Below the pieces are notes generated by a model, which did no database searches, was not told where the DNA came from, and was given only the letters and a program-made list of their open reading frames with translations. From assembly GCA_016874675.1 (NCBI GenBank), contig VGTL01000019.1, forward strand, positions 1-41,653: a stretch of DNA of 41,653 nt, written 5' to 3'. The position numbers were made by a program, and so were the translations under genes. This DNA is from Methanobacteriota archaeon. Its GTDB lineage: Archaea > Thermoplasmatota > DTKX01 > VGTL01. How positions within the stretch are numbered: the first letter of the stretch is position 1; each line of letters begins with the position of its first letter. Positions 15,293-24,500 of this stretch are shown in pieces.

Positions 15293-15320
15293 TTTAAATA
15301 GACCGTTAAACTGCCCCAAA
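15293..15320 (+). promoter_or_regulatory. 28-bp shared element, copy 1
   Basis: TTTAAATAGACCGTTAA, two variable bases, then TGCCCCAAA. It matches 19969-19996 at 26 of 28 positions. TTTAAATAG can be a TATA box, or the element may be an operator just upstream of the second AT-rich box TTTTAATAAAT (15324-15334), which has better spacing for the start at 15375. It precedes the membrane-bound transcription factor gene. Confidence 0.7.
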
Positions 15321-15374
15321 CCATTTTAATAAATCGGACTCGTTTGGATATTTGAAGATAGAGGGTGCCAAGGG

Positions 15375-18350
15375 TTGCTTTCCAAACCGACCGTATGTAT
15401 CATGGCCGTGATGCTCGGCCTCGTGATCGTGCCCCTGAACGCCGAGCCGCGCGCCGGGCAGGGAAGAAGCGGCCCTCCCGGTCCGGAGCTTTCGGATGGC
15501 TTTTTTTTCGAGGATTTCAACTACAGCTCCGCTGAGGAGATGGCATCCGCGGGATGGAATGTTTCCGGTCCGCCCGCCCTGCCCACCGGCTCAACGGTGA
15601 TCCTGGACAATGATGGCAGCCAGGGCAGCTATTTGATGCGGAATTGTTCGTTGGATTTCGAAGACTACACGGTCGAGGTGAGGGCGCGATGGGTCGGACG
15701 CAGTTACGGGAGCCTCTGCAGGGTCTCATTTACTGGACCGGGCGGTGCCCGTTGGAGCGCCGCAGCCGACGGCCAGAACATGGACTACATGTTCGACGAC
15801 AACGGCGCAACATTCCGGTATGGGAACTACGCTCCGTATATAGACAGCTGGCATGTCCTGAAGATGGTGAAGACCGGCTACCGATTCTCTTTCTACGACG
15901 ATGGGAATCTCATCTACACTCATCCGGGCAGGACCGCTCACAGAGGCATCACGGCCGTCGGGATCGAAACTGGATGGCTGGCGAGCAGCGAGGTCGACTG
16001 GATTCGCATCTCACGGGTGCTGCCGGATCTCGGGCCGGTGTTGCTCGATATTTCATCGGATAGGCAGACCTACGCCCCTGGTCAGGACATAGGCCTCCAT
16101 ATGGCAATTTCTGGTATAGATACCGGATCCTATTACTATGAATGGCACAAAACTCTCCCCGCCGCCCAATCCTTTTACATGCTGGGGAGGATAACGAGCG
16201 ATGGCGAATACCTGTATATCATCGGTACCGTGGACCAACCGAACGGAGAGGTCGATGCCTGGATAGCGAAAATGGACCTGAACGGGACCGAGATATGGAA
16301 CAGGACCTGGGGCATCCCGGACGAGAATCTCCCCATCAACTTGATTCTTCAAAACGATACTATCTACATTGTAGGCGCCTGCGGTGACGGAATCTGGCCG
16401 GACCCGCTTTTCCTTCTGGCGTACAACAAGAGCGGCGCTGAGCTTTGGAACCGGACCTGGAACCGGTCGGGGATCGAGACCAAGGACTGGGGGACAGGGT
16501 TGGTCCTCGTCGGCGACGCTATTTATATATCCGGCTGGAGCCTGGGCTTCGGACCGGAAAGCATTGAAGCCCTCCTGGTCAAGTTCAACCTGACCTCAAT
16601 GCGTTTCGAATGGTCCAGGACCTGGGGTGGCGCCGGAGACCAGTTCAGCGAGGATATTGCTTATCTGAACAGCTCGTTGTACCTGGGCGTCTATGATTCC
16701 GGGGCTCCCGGACCGACCGGTTTTGTCAAGTACGACACGGATGGCAATCTACTCTTGAATAAGACCTGGGGCAACGATTCGGGAACCTACTCGATAGCCA
16801 CGGACGGTGTCAACCTGCTCCTGGCCGGCTCCGACAACGAGACCGGCAATCATTCCGGTTTCCTTCGGATATACTCTGAAAACGGTGACCTCCTGATGGA
16901 GAAATTGCACGGGGGAGCAGGATGGCATAATTCCTTCTTCGATGTCCGCCAAAGAAATTGGATCGCATATTGCGCTGGAACGGTTAGGGACCGTTCCATC
17001 GCCAATTCCTCGGACGCGGTATTAATAGGATATGATATTGAAACCGGCGAGGAGGTCCTGAGCATCACATGGGGAGGCGATGATGACGAGATTTGCAATG
17101 GTATCACGATCCTAGGAGATTCGGATATCTATTGCGCTGGGGGAGCCAAGAGCTTCGGCCACGGGAACTGGGAACTGTTCATCCTGAAATACACGAATCG
17201 TTCCAGACTTGAAGGAGTTCCAGCCTCTTTCGAGGTGAGCGACCCGTCGGGCCGGCCGTTTTTCAATCTCTCCAATACCACCGGGCCCTCAGGCAATGCA
17301 GCGATATCCTTTTCCCTTCCCGTTGACGCACCAGAGGGGGCATACAATTGCACGGTCAGCGCCGAGCTCCACGGCATGAAAATGAACGGCTCCACAACTT
17401 TCAATGTCGTCTGGCTCTGGTCGCCGGTGCTTGACGTCTCTTCCTCGATCACACCAGAGGACTACCTCCCGGGCGATTTTATCGCGCTCAGTGCCTATGC
17501 AGGCTACGAATATCTCCCGACCCGGGCCAATAGATCGGTATCGGGAATCAATCTCAGCGTGGACATTTTCGACCCCAACTGGACAATATTGGCGACATTC
17601 CAAAATAAAACCGGCGGCAGCGGCTGGACCGACCTCGGCTTTACCATCCCGAATATTACCTTGGAGGGAGTTCATACCGTCCGGATACATGGCTTCGAAG
17701 GGCTCAGCCGCGATATACAGATCAACGTCCGGCTGCCAGTCAAACATGGACCCGCGGGCGAGGAAGAACCCTTACATGAAGAAGAACCGATGTATGTCCC
17801 GGCCGTGCCTATCGTCGGGGCGGCCGCAATAGGCTTGATAGCCATCGGCGTGGCGATCGCCGCCACCGAGACTGGAAAGTTTGGTTTCATCGCGCCCTTC
17901 GTGCCGCTCTACACCCGGATAAGTCGCGACAAGGCCCTGAGCCAGCGCGTGCGCCACCAGATAATGGGCTACCTCCTGGACAACCCGGGCCAGCACTTCA
18001 ACGCCTTGAGGAAGGCGCTGAAGCTCTCCAACAGCATGATGGTGCACCACCTCCTGGTGCTGGAGAGGGAGGGATACATAAAGTCACAGTCTGATGGGAC
18101 CATGAAGCGATTCTATCTGATCTCGGTGAGGATACCCGAGGATCGGAAGCGCACCCCAAAGGAACTCGTGTCCGCGATTTTGGTCGCGGTCGAGGAGCGT
18201 CCCGGCATCACCCACAAGGAGGTGGTGGAGCGCCTCCTCGTCGGGAACGAGGCGGTCAAGTACCACATGCGAAACCTGATGCGTGAGGGGAGAATCCTCA
18301 GCTCGAAGAAGGGGAACACGAGGGTCTACTACCCGGTCGGAAGGAAGTGA
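15375..18350 (+). CDS. Membrane-tethered transcription factor with extracellular propeller and two cytoplasmic winged helices
   Basis: A 991-residue type I membrane protein. A signal peptide covers about residues 1-26. A jelly-roll/LamG-like domain follows (DGFFFEDFNYSSAEEMASAG, up to about 210). Seven propeller repeats then run from about 260 to 612, each ending like NGTEIWNRTWG or DGNLLLNKTWG. An Ig/MG-like region spans about 615-795, and a single helix about 806-831 (IVGAAAIGLIAIGVAIAA). The cytoplasmic end has two winged helices: about 855-916 (QIMGYLLDNPGQHFNALRKA, MMVHHLLVLEREGYI) and about 927-989 (ERPGITHKEVVERLL, AVKYHMRNLMREGRI). This predicts a one-component sensor that binds DNA from the membrane. 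The TTG at 15375 is preceded by GAGGG; the ATG at 15402 would leave a shorter signal peptide. It shares a 28-bp promoter element with the gene at 20123. Confidence 0.85.
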   Translation: MLSKPTVCIMAVMLGLVIVPLNAEPRAGQGRSGPPGPELSDGFFFEDFNYSSAEEMASAGWNVSGPPALPTGSTVILDNDGSQGSYLMRNCSLDFEDYTVEVRARWVGRSYGSLCRVSFTGPGGARWSAAADGQNMDYMFDDNGATFRYGNYAPYIDSWHVLKMVKTGYRFSFYDDGNLIYTHPGRTAHRGITAVGIETGWLASSEVDWIRISRVLPDLGPVLLDISSDRQTYAPGQDIGLHMAISGIDTGSYYYEWHKTLPAAQSFYMLGRITSDGEYLYIIGTVDQPNGEVDAWIAKMDLNGTEIWNRTWGIPDENLPINLILQNDTIYIVGACGDGIWPDPLFLLAYNKSGAELWNRTWNRSGIETKDWGTGLVLVGDAIYISGWSLGFGPESIEALLVKFNLTSMRFEWSRTWGGAGDQFSEDIAYLNSSLYLGVYDSGAPGPTGFVKYDTDGNLLLNKTWGNDSGTYSIATDGVNLLLAGSDNETGNHSGFLRIYSENGDLLMEKLHGGAGWHNSFFDVRQRNWIAYCAGTVRDRSIANSSDAVLIGYDIETGEEVLSITWGGDDDEICNGITILGDSDIYCAGGAKSFGHGNWELFILKYTNRSRLEGVPASFEVSDPSGRPFFNLSNTTGPSGNAAISFSLPVDAPEGAYNCTVSAELHGMKMNGSTTFNVVWLWSPVLDVSSSITPEDYLPGDFIALSAYAGYEYLPTRANRSVSGINLSVDIFDPNWTILATFQNKTGGSGWTDLGFTIPNITLEGVHTVRIHGFEGLSRDIQINVRLPVKHGPAGEEEPLHEEEPMYVPAVPIVGAAAIGLIAIGVAIAATETGKFGFIAPFVPLYTRISRDKALSQRVRHQIMGYLLDNPGQHFNALRKALKLSNSMMVHHLLVLEREGYIKSQSDGTMKRFYLISVRIPEDRKRTPKELVSAILVAVEERPGITHKEVVERLLVGNEAVKYHMRNLMREGRILSSKKGNTRVYYPVGRK

Positions 18351-18395
18351 TCCTCCCCGCGGGTCCGGCCGATTAGGAGCACCGCGCTCTTCCGG

Positions 18396-19706
18396 TCAAC
18401 GGCGGAGAAGCCACTTCCAGAGCGGAATGTATTCCACTGCGCGGTCCTCCACCCTCTTTTTTTCCTCATGGTCCCAGGTGATGATCCTCAACGCCTTGCA
18501 CCGCAACGCCGACCCGGCGGCGAGCAGCGCCTCGACCTCCCTCCGATCCGTACCAGCGTCCTCGGTGCGGAGGCAAACCTGCACAAGCTCCCGGACGGAG
18601 CCCGACCTGGAAACGACGAAATCGACCTCTCGGCCGGCGGCGTTCTTCCAATAGTGAATCCGGGCGAGCGGGTCGGCCGAGCCCCTGCGGAAGAGCTCGA
18701 CTGCGACGGCGTTCTCCATCAGGCGCCCGAGGCTCGTGGAATCCGCCCTTCCGCTCTGGGCGATGTAGCCGGCATCGATGATATACATCTTGGGTAGTGT
18801 CCCCTCCGATTCCCGGATGGAGCCGCCCAGCCTTCTGACCGGTATGACCGAGAAAGCGTCCTCGAGGTGCTGGACCATCTCGTAGAGCGAGCTTTTACCG
18901 GCGCGTATCCCCTGGGAGCGGAAGAATTGATAGAGCTTGTGGATGGAGAACTCCTTTGCATAGGACGCGAGCATCGAAGCGAAAAGCACCCTGAGCGCCT
19001 TGGTCTCCCGGATGCGGTGCCTCTCGACCATATCCCTCATCAGCACCACCTCGACATAGTCCCGCAGCGTCCTGAGCCTGGAGAGCGGGTCCGAATCGAG
19101 TACGACCTCCGGGAAACCGCCGGTCCTGACGAAATCGTCGAGGTGCTTGACCAGCCATGACCTCTCCTTGGTGGAGAGGTGGCGCCCCGGCGTGAAGCCC
19201 CGGGCGGACAGGAACTCCCCGAAGGAGAACGGGAGGACCACCCTTGTCGCGGCCCGGCCCCTCATGGAGGTGGCGACCTCCCGGGAGAGAAGCCGGGACG
19301 AGGAACCGGTGAGGTAGACCTGGGCCCTGCCCGAATCCAGCACCCTCCTGACGAAGAGCTCCCACCCGTCGACCGCCTGGACCTCATCGAGGAAGAGGTG
19401 CATCGTGCGGTCGGTCATCTCGGGATGCATCTGGTAGTATGTACTCAGGACCAGGTCTATGTCCGCTGCCTTCGCAGGCAGGAACCTGTCGTCCTCCAGG
19501 TTTATGTAGAGCATCTCCTTTCGCGGGACGCCCAGCCTCGTCATCAGGTCGAAAAGGAAATAGGTCTTGCCGGCGCGGCGCGGACCGATGACCGTCAGGG
19601 CTTTGCCTGGGGGCATCCGCCCGGGCTCGAGCTCCCGCCTGACCAGGGCGGGCAACGGCCTGTCCTCGAAATCGCGTATAAGGCCCGCAACGGCATCCTT
19701 GTCCAT
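18396..19706 (-). CDS. AAA_14/DUF4143 ATPase
   Basis: A 436-residue P-loop ATPase of the AAA_14 plus DUF4143 type. Walker A is GPRRAGKT (41-48). Walker B is MHLFLDEVQ (102-110). A sensor-like TGSSSRLLS follows. The DUF4143 half begins near residue 190 (HLDDFVRTGGFPEVVL) and contains LRDYVEVVLMRDMVERHRI. The C-terminus has GREVDFVVSR...ELVQVCL, the PD-(D/E)xK-like segment of this family. The family is widespread on archaeal accessory DNA but has no settled role. The ATG at 19706 lies about 26 bases downstream of ACTATTATGA (minus strand), so the mRNA is probably leaderless. The gene sits between the two genes that share the 28-bp element, on the opposite strand, so it is unlikely to share their promoter. 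Confidence 0.9.
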   Translation of the reverse strand: MDKDAVAGLIRDFEDRPLPALVRRELEPGRMPPGKALTVIGPRRAGKTYFLFDLMTRLGVPRKEMLYINLEDDRFLPAKAADIDLVLSTYYQMHPEMTDRTMHLFLDEVQAVDGWELFVRRVLDSGRAQVYLTGSSSRLLSREVATSMRGRAATRVVLPFSFGEFLSARGFTPGRHLSTKERSWLVKHLDDFVRTGGFPEVVLDSDPLSRLRTLRDYVEVVLMRDMVERHRIRETKALRVLFASMLASYAKEFSIHKLYQFFRSQGIRAGKSSLYEMVQHLEDAFSVIPVRRLGGSIRESEGTLPKMYIIDAGYIAQSGRADSTSLGRLMENAVAVELFRRGSADPLARIHYWKNAAGREVDFVVSRSGSVRELVQVCLRTEDAGTDRREVEALLAAGSALRCKALRIITWDHEEKKRVEDRAVEYIPLWKWLLRR

Positions 19707-19734
19707 GGTTCATGGATATACCGGGGGGTTCATA

Positions 19735-19799
19735 ATAGTTTCCCCCATGGAAGGAAAGAATCCAGTTATAGTTTCCCTCTGTTGGGGAAATATATATAT
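19735..19799. promoter_or_regulatory. Repeated ATAGTTTCCC and dyad beside an orphan TATA box
   Basis: ATAGTTTCCC occurs at 19735-19744 and again at 19768-19777. The second copy starts a dyad, TTTCCC (19772-19777) with GGGAAA (19785-19790). The second arm runs directly into the plus-strand TATA-like stretch ATATATATATGG. The first copy overlaps the ATPase promoter. No clear gene lies 19800-19968, so this promoter has no certain target. Confidence 0.45.
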
Positions 19800-19874
19800 G
19801 GTCGGCGAAATGGAACCGTTTGTAGCCCACTAGTAAGGAGCCCGGCTCCCGGGGAGATCGGAGGTATCCCATAC

Positions 19875-19973
19875 ATGCAGGAAGGTCCCATTCTGCGCAG
19901 GGGGGTCAACCGGGCGGGCGGTCGAGGAAAAACACTAATGTATTGTTGCCCCGCCATCATTCATCATTTTTAA
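19875..19973 (+). CDS. Possible 32-residue protein
   Basis: ATG at 19875 with CGGAGGT about nine bases ahead, downstream of the TATA-like stretch at 19788-19799. The product (MQEGPILRRGVNRAGG and onward, ending HHF) resembles nothing I know. Its stop codon runs into the second 28-bp element. The only support is the position of promoter and ribosome site. The remaining 416-base gap between the ATPase and the next surface gene holds no other candidate. Confidence 0.2.
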   Translation: MQEGPILRRGVNRAGGRGKTLMYCCPAIIHHF

Positions 19974-19996
19974 ATAGACCGTTAATATGCCCCAAA
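19969..19996 (+). promoter_or_regulatory. 28-bp shared element, copy 2
   Basis: TTTAAATAGACCGTTAA, then TA in place of AC, then TGCCCCAAA. It differs from copy 1 (15293-15320) at two positions. It lies 127 bases ahead of the propeller gene at 20123, with a further AT-rich box, GGTTATATC, at 19998-20006. Sequence around the two copies is otherwise dissimilar, so the match is unlikely to come from a longer recent duplication. Confidence 0.7.
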
Positions 19997-20122
19997 ATGG
20001 TTATATCTGCTACAGGGCGATTGCCGGGCGGCTAGTGAGGGGCGGACAACCGCGGATGCGGATGAGAGTCACGTCCTTCATTGGGACGGGTGTGTACCGG
20101 GAAGTCGTGGGAGGATGGCGGG

Positions 20123-21385
20123 ATGAAGCGGGCAATGTTGGGCGTGCTTGTGCTGGCGGTCTGCGGGATGATGGTGGGGCCGACGGGGATGGCGGATAAT
20201 CAGGAGGAGAGTTCCCCCGCGGCGGAGCCGACGGGCACCATCCCGCTCGATGATTCGAACGTGCAACTCGCAATCACTTCCAATGATTACTTGAGGCTCT
20301 ATAACTGGGACAGCGCGACGGGCCAGTTCACTCACGAGTGGTCCGGCACCGGAGCCGGTAAAATCATAGGAGGGTGCGCGCTCGGTGACATCGACAACGA
20401 CGGCTCGAAGGAGCTTGCGGGTTTCCGGCTGCATTCACAGGTCGTGAACAAGAAACAAACAATCAATACATATTACCTTGAGATATGGGACACCGGGGCC
20501 ACAAGCGACAAACCGACCTACTCGACGACCATATCTTCCGTTGCGGCAAACGGGGCGATGAAGATTGGCAACGTGGACTCGGATTCTGCTAATGAGCTGG
20601 TTCTCAAGACCGGATGGGATAATCTGGAAATCTGGGATTTTAGCTATGATGCCGACAAAAAGATCACCTCCGGTACAAACAAGTATACCACTAAAATCGA
20701 GAATGTGGGCGACTATGGTTTTGCGGTCGCAAATTGCGACTCTGATTCGGTCATGGAGATAGTTGTCGGAGCGTCCTACGATGACGACGGGATCTATACT
20801 GGCAAGGCAGTGGTCATTGACTATCAGAGCGGGAGCTATGTGCGGGCCGCCTACCTTGGATATAAGATCGTCGATGATGTGAGCGTTGGCAATCTCGATG
20901 GGGATACGTCCAACGGCAACGAAATCTTCATGAGCGGCGCGATGTCTGGTGATACGGCAATGAAGGTATGCATCTGGAGGTACAATGGCAACGGCTATAG
21001 CGAGGTATGGTCGGGAGAATACGAGCTCTGCCCAGCGCTCGACTACCTCCAGTCCAATGAAATTGCCGATATCGACGGTGATAGTGAAAACGAGGCCATT
21101 GCTGGCACCGAGGCATGGAACGAGAGGGTAAAAGGCAAGGTCGTCTGGTACTACAGGCTCTTCGTCTGGGACTATAATGGCGACGGCACCTGGGCAAAAT
21201 CATCACATATGGTATCCCACTGCGGAGGACAAATCGATGCACTGGTATCAGCCGACATCGACGGGGACGCCAAGAATGACGCCGAGCTGGTCTTCAACGG
21301 TGATGTCTTGGACTGGGATGATACCAATGACTGTCTTGAGACAATTCAGTCCCTTCCGTACGGAAAGACCAATTGCCTGGGATAA
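20123..21385 (+). CDS. Secreted VCBS/FG-GAP propeller protein, probably frameshifted near its 3' end
   Basis: A 420-residue secreted protein. The signal peptide is MKRAMLGVLVLAVCGMMVGP and the ribosome site GGGAGG lies about eight bases ahead of the ATG at 20123. Six repeats of the form (G/A)DID.D...E(L/I/A) follow: CALGDIDNDGSKELAG, KIGNVDSDSANELVL, VANCDSDSVMEIVVG, VGNLDGDTSNGNEIF, IADIDGDSENEAIAG and SADIDGDAKNDAELV. These are calcium-binding propeller blades. The frame stops at 21385 after LPYGKTNCLG, one blade short of seven. A segment that reads like a seventh blade lies at 21430-21525 in another frame, so the gene is probably damaged. No membrane anchor remains. A copy of the 28-bp element precedes it. 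Confidence 0.75.
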   Translation: MKRAMLGVLVLAVCGMMVGPTGMADNQEESSPAAEPTGTIPLDDSNVQLAITSNDYLRLYNWDSATGQFTHEWSGTGAGKIIGGCALGDIDNDGSKELAGFRLHSQVVNKKQTINTYYLEIWDTGATSDKPTYSTTISSVAANGAMKIGNVDSDSANELVLKTGWDNLEIWDFSYDADKKITSGTNKYTTKIENVGDYGFAVANCDSDSVMEIVVGASYDDDGIYTGKAVVIDYQSGSYVRAAYLGYKIVDDVSVGNLDGDTSNGNEIFMSGAMSGDTAMKVCIWRYNGNGYSEVWSGEYELCPALDYLQSNEIADIDGDSENEAIAGTEAWNERVKGKVVWYYRLFVWDYNGDGTWAKSSHMVSHCGGQIDALVSADIDGDAKNDAELVFNGDVLDWDDTNDCLETIQSLPYGKTNCLG

Positions 21386-21429
21386 ACTCTGGATCAGAAC
21401 ATGGGATTTCGAATCAATAGGATAGCACC

Positions 21430-21525
21430 ATGCATAATGATATTGCGGTCCTCAGCTTTAACGCATTCACAGCCGATAGCTGGGCGGGAAGCCGAGGGAC
21501 GATAACGGTATATGGCGGGTGTTGA
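21430..21525 (+). pseudogene. Out-of-frame seventh blade of the preceding protein
   Basis: In the first frame this stretch reads MHNDIAVLSFNAFTADSW and ends GTITVYGGC before a TGA. 'NDIAVLSF' matches the blade consensus (D...NE(I/L)) of the upstream gene and 'GTITVYG' the closing strand. Between 21386 and 21419 another frame reads WDKLWIRTWDFES, also blade-like. Two frameshifts would join them. The alternative is an unrelated short frame. Confidence 0.5.
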
Positions 21526-21599
21526 TGGGGGGTATTGTGCAGAAGGTTTGCGGGATGAGGGTGGCGCCGAAATGCATTACAAAAGTCGAAAATGATCCT

Positions 21600-24500
21600 A
21601 TGAACGGTATTTATCGACTGACAAGAGGGATATCGGTGAGGCAAATATCTGTGATCCTTGTGTTGCTATTTTGTGTGAATTCCACCATCAATATATCGTC
21701 AGATGCTGTGGATTTTGAAGGTGGTCTCAAGGATTTGATAATCAGTCTTGATTCGCCTGGATTTAGTGGGATAGCAGAAATTGAGATTCCGGCGGGGTAT
21801 TATTCGGCAAATGCTACAATGAATATTGCTGGTTTGGCTGCAGGTGGTAATTTGTCTTCGTATCCTGAAAACGTTTTAGTATCACTCAACGGTTCGATAA
21901 TCTGGGCTTTCAATAGTATAGGATATGGTCAATTTGGAAGGCAGGATAGATTTGCGAACGATTTGAAAAAAGAAACATGTGATTTCGGTTCAGGGGGAGG
22001 AACAATCAATAAAAAGATCCGCCTCCCGAAAGAATCCACAATATCAGGCGCAAGGATGGGAATAAAGTCGGTGCCATCAAATAGTGGCCTCAACCCCGGT
22101 GGGGCGTACATTTTCTTTGGCGGGCAAAGTATTCAGGATAATCCGGACGTTAAATTGACGGGAATTATGAAAGGGGACCGTTTCGGCTGGTCAGTTTCTG
22201 GAGCGGGAGATGTGAATAATGATGGGTATGATGATGTGATTGTAGGCGCTTATAGAGCAAATGTCTCCGGAACTGTAAGTGGTCAAGCATACTTATACTT
22301 CGGGGGGTCGAAAATGAATATCACTCCTGACATAATTTTCACCGGAGATGCTGCATGGGATGCATTTGGCTACGATGTGTCGAGTGCCGGAGATGTCAAT
22401 TGCGATGGATATGCTGATGTGATTATCGGAGCGCATTACAATGGTGGGGGTGGAACCGCGTCGGGTTCAGCGTATTTGTATTTCGGCGGCGGTAAGATGG
22501 ATAATAACGTCGATATGATATTCACGGGTGCTGCCGCAGGTGACAGATTTGGATCTTCTGTTTCTAGCGCCGGTGATGCAAATGGTGATGGTTACGGAGA
22601 TCTAATAATCGGCGCACCGCAGATTAACGGAGGAAATGATTGGAAGGGTCAGGCATATGTGTTCTTTGGCGGAAAAAACATGGATAATGCTTCAGATGTA
22701 ACTTTCAATGGGAATAATTCAGATGATCTTCTTGGACGTTCAGTATCGAGTGGGGATATAAATGGTGATGGATACACTGATGTGATTGTCGGGGCTCTCG
22801 GTGGTTCCAATTTGGGATATGTAAATTGCTATTTTGGTAGCCAGAATATGGATAATATTGTGGACATCTCCTATTCCGGATCATCGTACGGAGATCGTTT
22901 TGGTTTCTCGGTTTCGGGTGCGGGGGATGTCAATAATGACGGATTCCAGGAAATCGTTGTAGGAGCATATGCTAATAATGATACGGGGAATATTTCTGGA
23001 AAGGCGTATCTATATTCAAAATCGAACGAAATATTGAATTTCCAGGGGTCTGGTTATAAGGATTGGCTTGGGTGGTCGGTTTCAGGTTCTGGCGATGTCA
23101 ACAATGATGGGTATGATGATATTATCATTGGTGCCATTTATAATGATTCAACTGGCAATAATTCAGGCGCTGCGTATATTCATTACGGCGGTCCAAATAT
23201 GGACAACATTCCAGATGTAAATCTCAGCGGTAATCAATCCAAGGCATGGTTTGGTGCATCCGTCTCGTCGGCTGGCGATGTGAATAACGATGGATATGAT
23301 GATGTGATCGTTGGAGCATATAATGCCAGTATCAATAATTCAATATCGGGAATTCTTGATCCGTCCATTCTTATTGGCTCAAGGACCATTTGGAATTTAT
23401 CAGGATCTTTCAATGGTTCGGCAGAAATTGGAGATTTTGCCCAGATACTCAACCAGTACATTTCATCGGTCAATGCTTCCGGGATGGATGAATATGGCAA
23501 TTTATATGTCGATATCCCGCTTTCTGTTAAGGCAGAAAGCATAGGGAACATTAGTTTGTATGATTTAGAGATTGTCTATGATCATAATGCCACCATTCGA
23601 AATTTCACAATCCCGCTGAACAGATACCTTTCGGCCCATCAGAATGATAAGAATGTCAATGGGAATGTCATAGTGCCGATTGATGTCTCATCCAAAACCG
23701 CCGGGAGGATAGGACTTTTCAACCTGCAAATCGGATTATTCTGCGACCAACCACCATCACTCGCGAAAGATATCGGGACCGCATACATGGACGAGGATGT
23801 CGCCGTCGTCTCGCTCATCGATCTGTACCAGCACTTCAAGGACGATCTGGACCCGGTGAACAACCTGGCTTATTCGGTGGTGTCGGCGACGAACTCAAGC
23901 TTCGTGAGGCTTTGGATCACGGCCAACCGGTATCTGTCCGCCGATGCCTTGACCGGGACGGCCAATGACAACTGGACCGGGACCGTCCAGGCCAAGGTGG
24001 CATGCGGGGACAGATCCGGGTTGAGAACCGAATCGAATTTCTTCACGATCGTTGTAAGGAATGTGAACGATCCGCCACTAATTACGAGTTCTGCGCCGCT
24101 GAAGATCGAAAACGGGGTGCCCTATTTCTATAACGTGACGGCGGTCGACGGGGACAGCGACTTGATCGGTTACCACCTCCTGAAGGCGCCACCCGACATG
24201 ACGATCGATGGAAGGACCGGTCAGATCGCCTGGATGCGTCCTGTAAGAGGCAATCACGAGGTGAACGTTCAGGCGTCCGACGGGAATGACGGGAGCGATG
24301 TCCAGATATTCCATCTCTTGGTCGGGAATATCGGGCCGCGTATCACGAGCGCCGCCCCATTCAAAGGGGAAACTTGGGTCAGGTACGTCTACAATGTCAC
24401 GGCCGAGGATCCGGATGAGGATAGATTGACGTTTTCCCTGGACACGAACGCGGTCGGGATGCAGATCAACGGCACCACCGGGGTCCTGACCTGGACGCCG

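Noticed and set aside
13793-15301. A 502-codon plus-strand frame opposite the aminotransferase
   Set aside because: Shadow of the real gene; no recognisable motif, and it would read through the Fic promoter.
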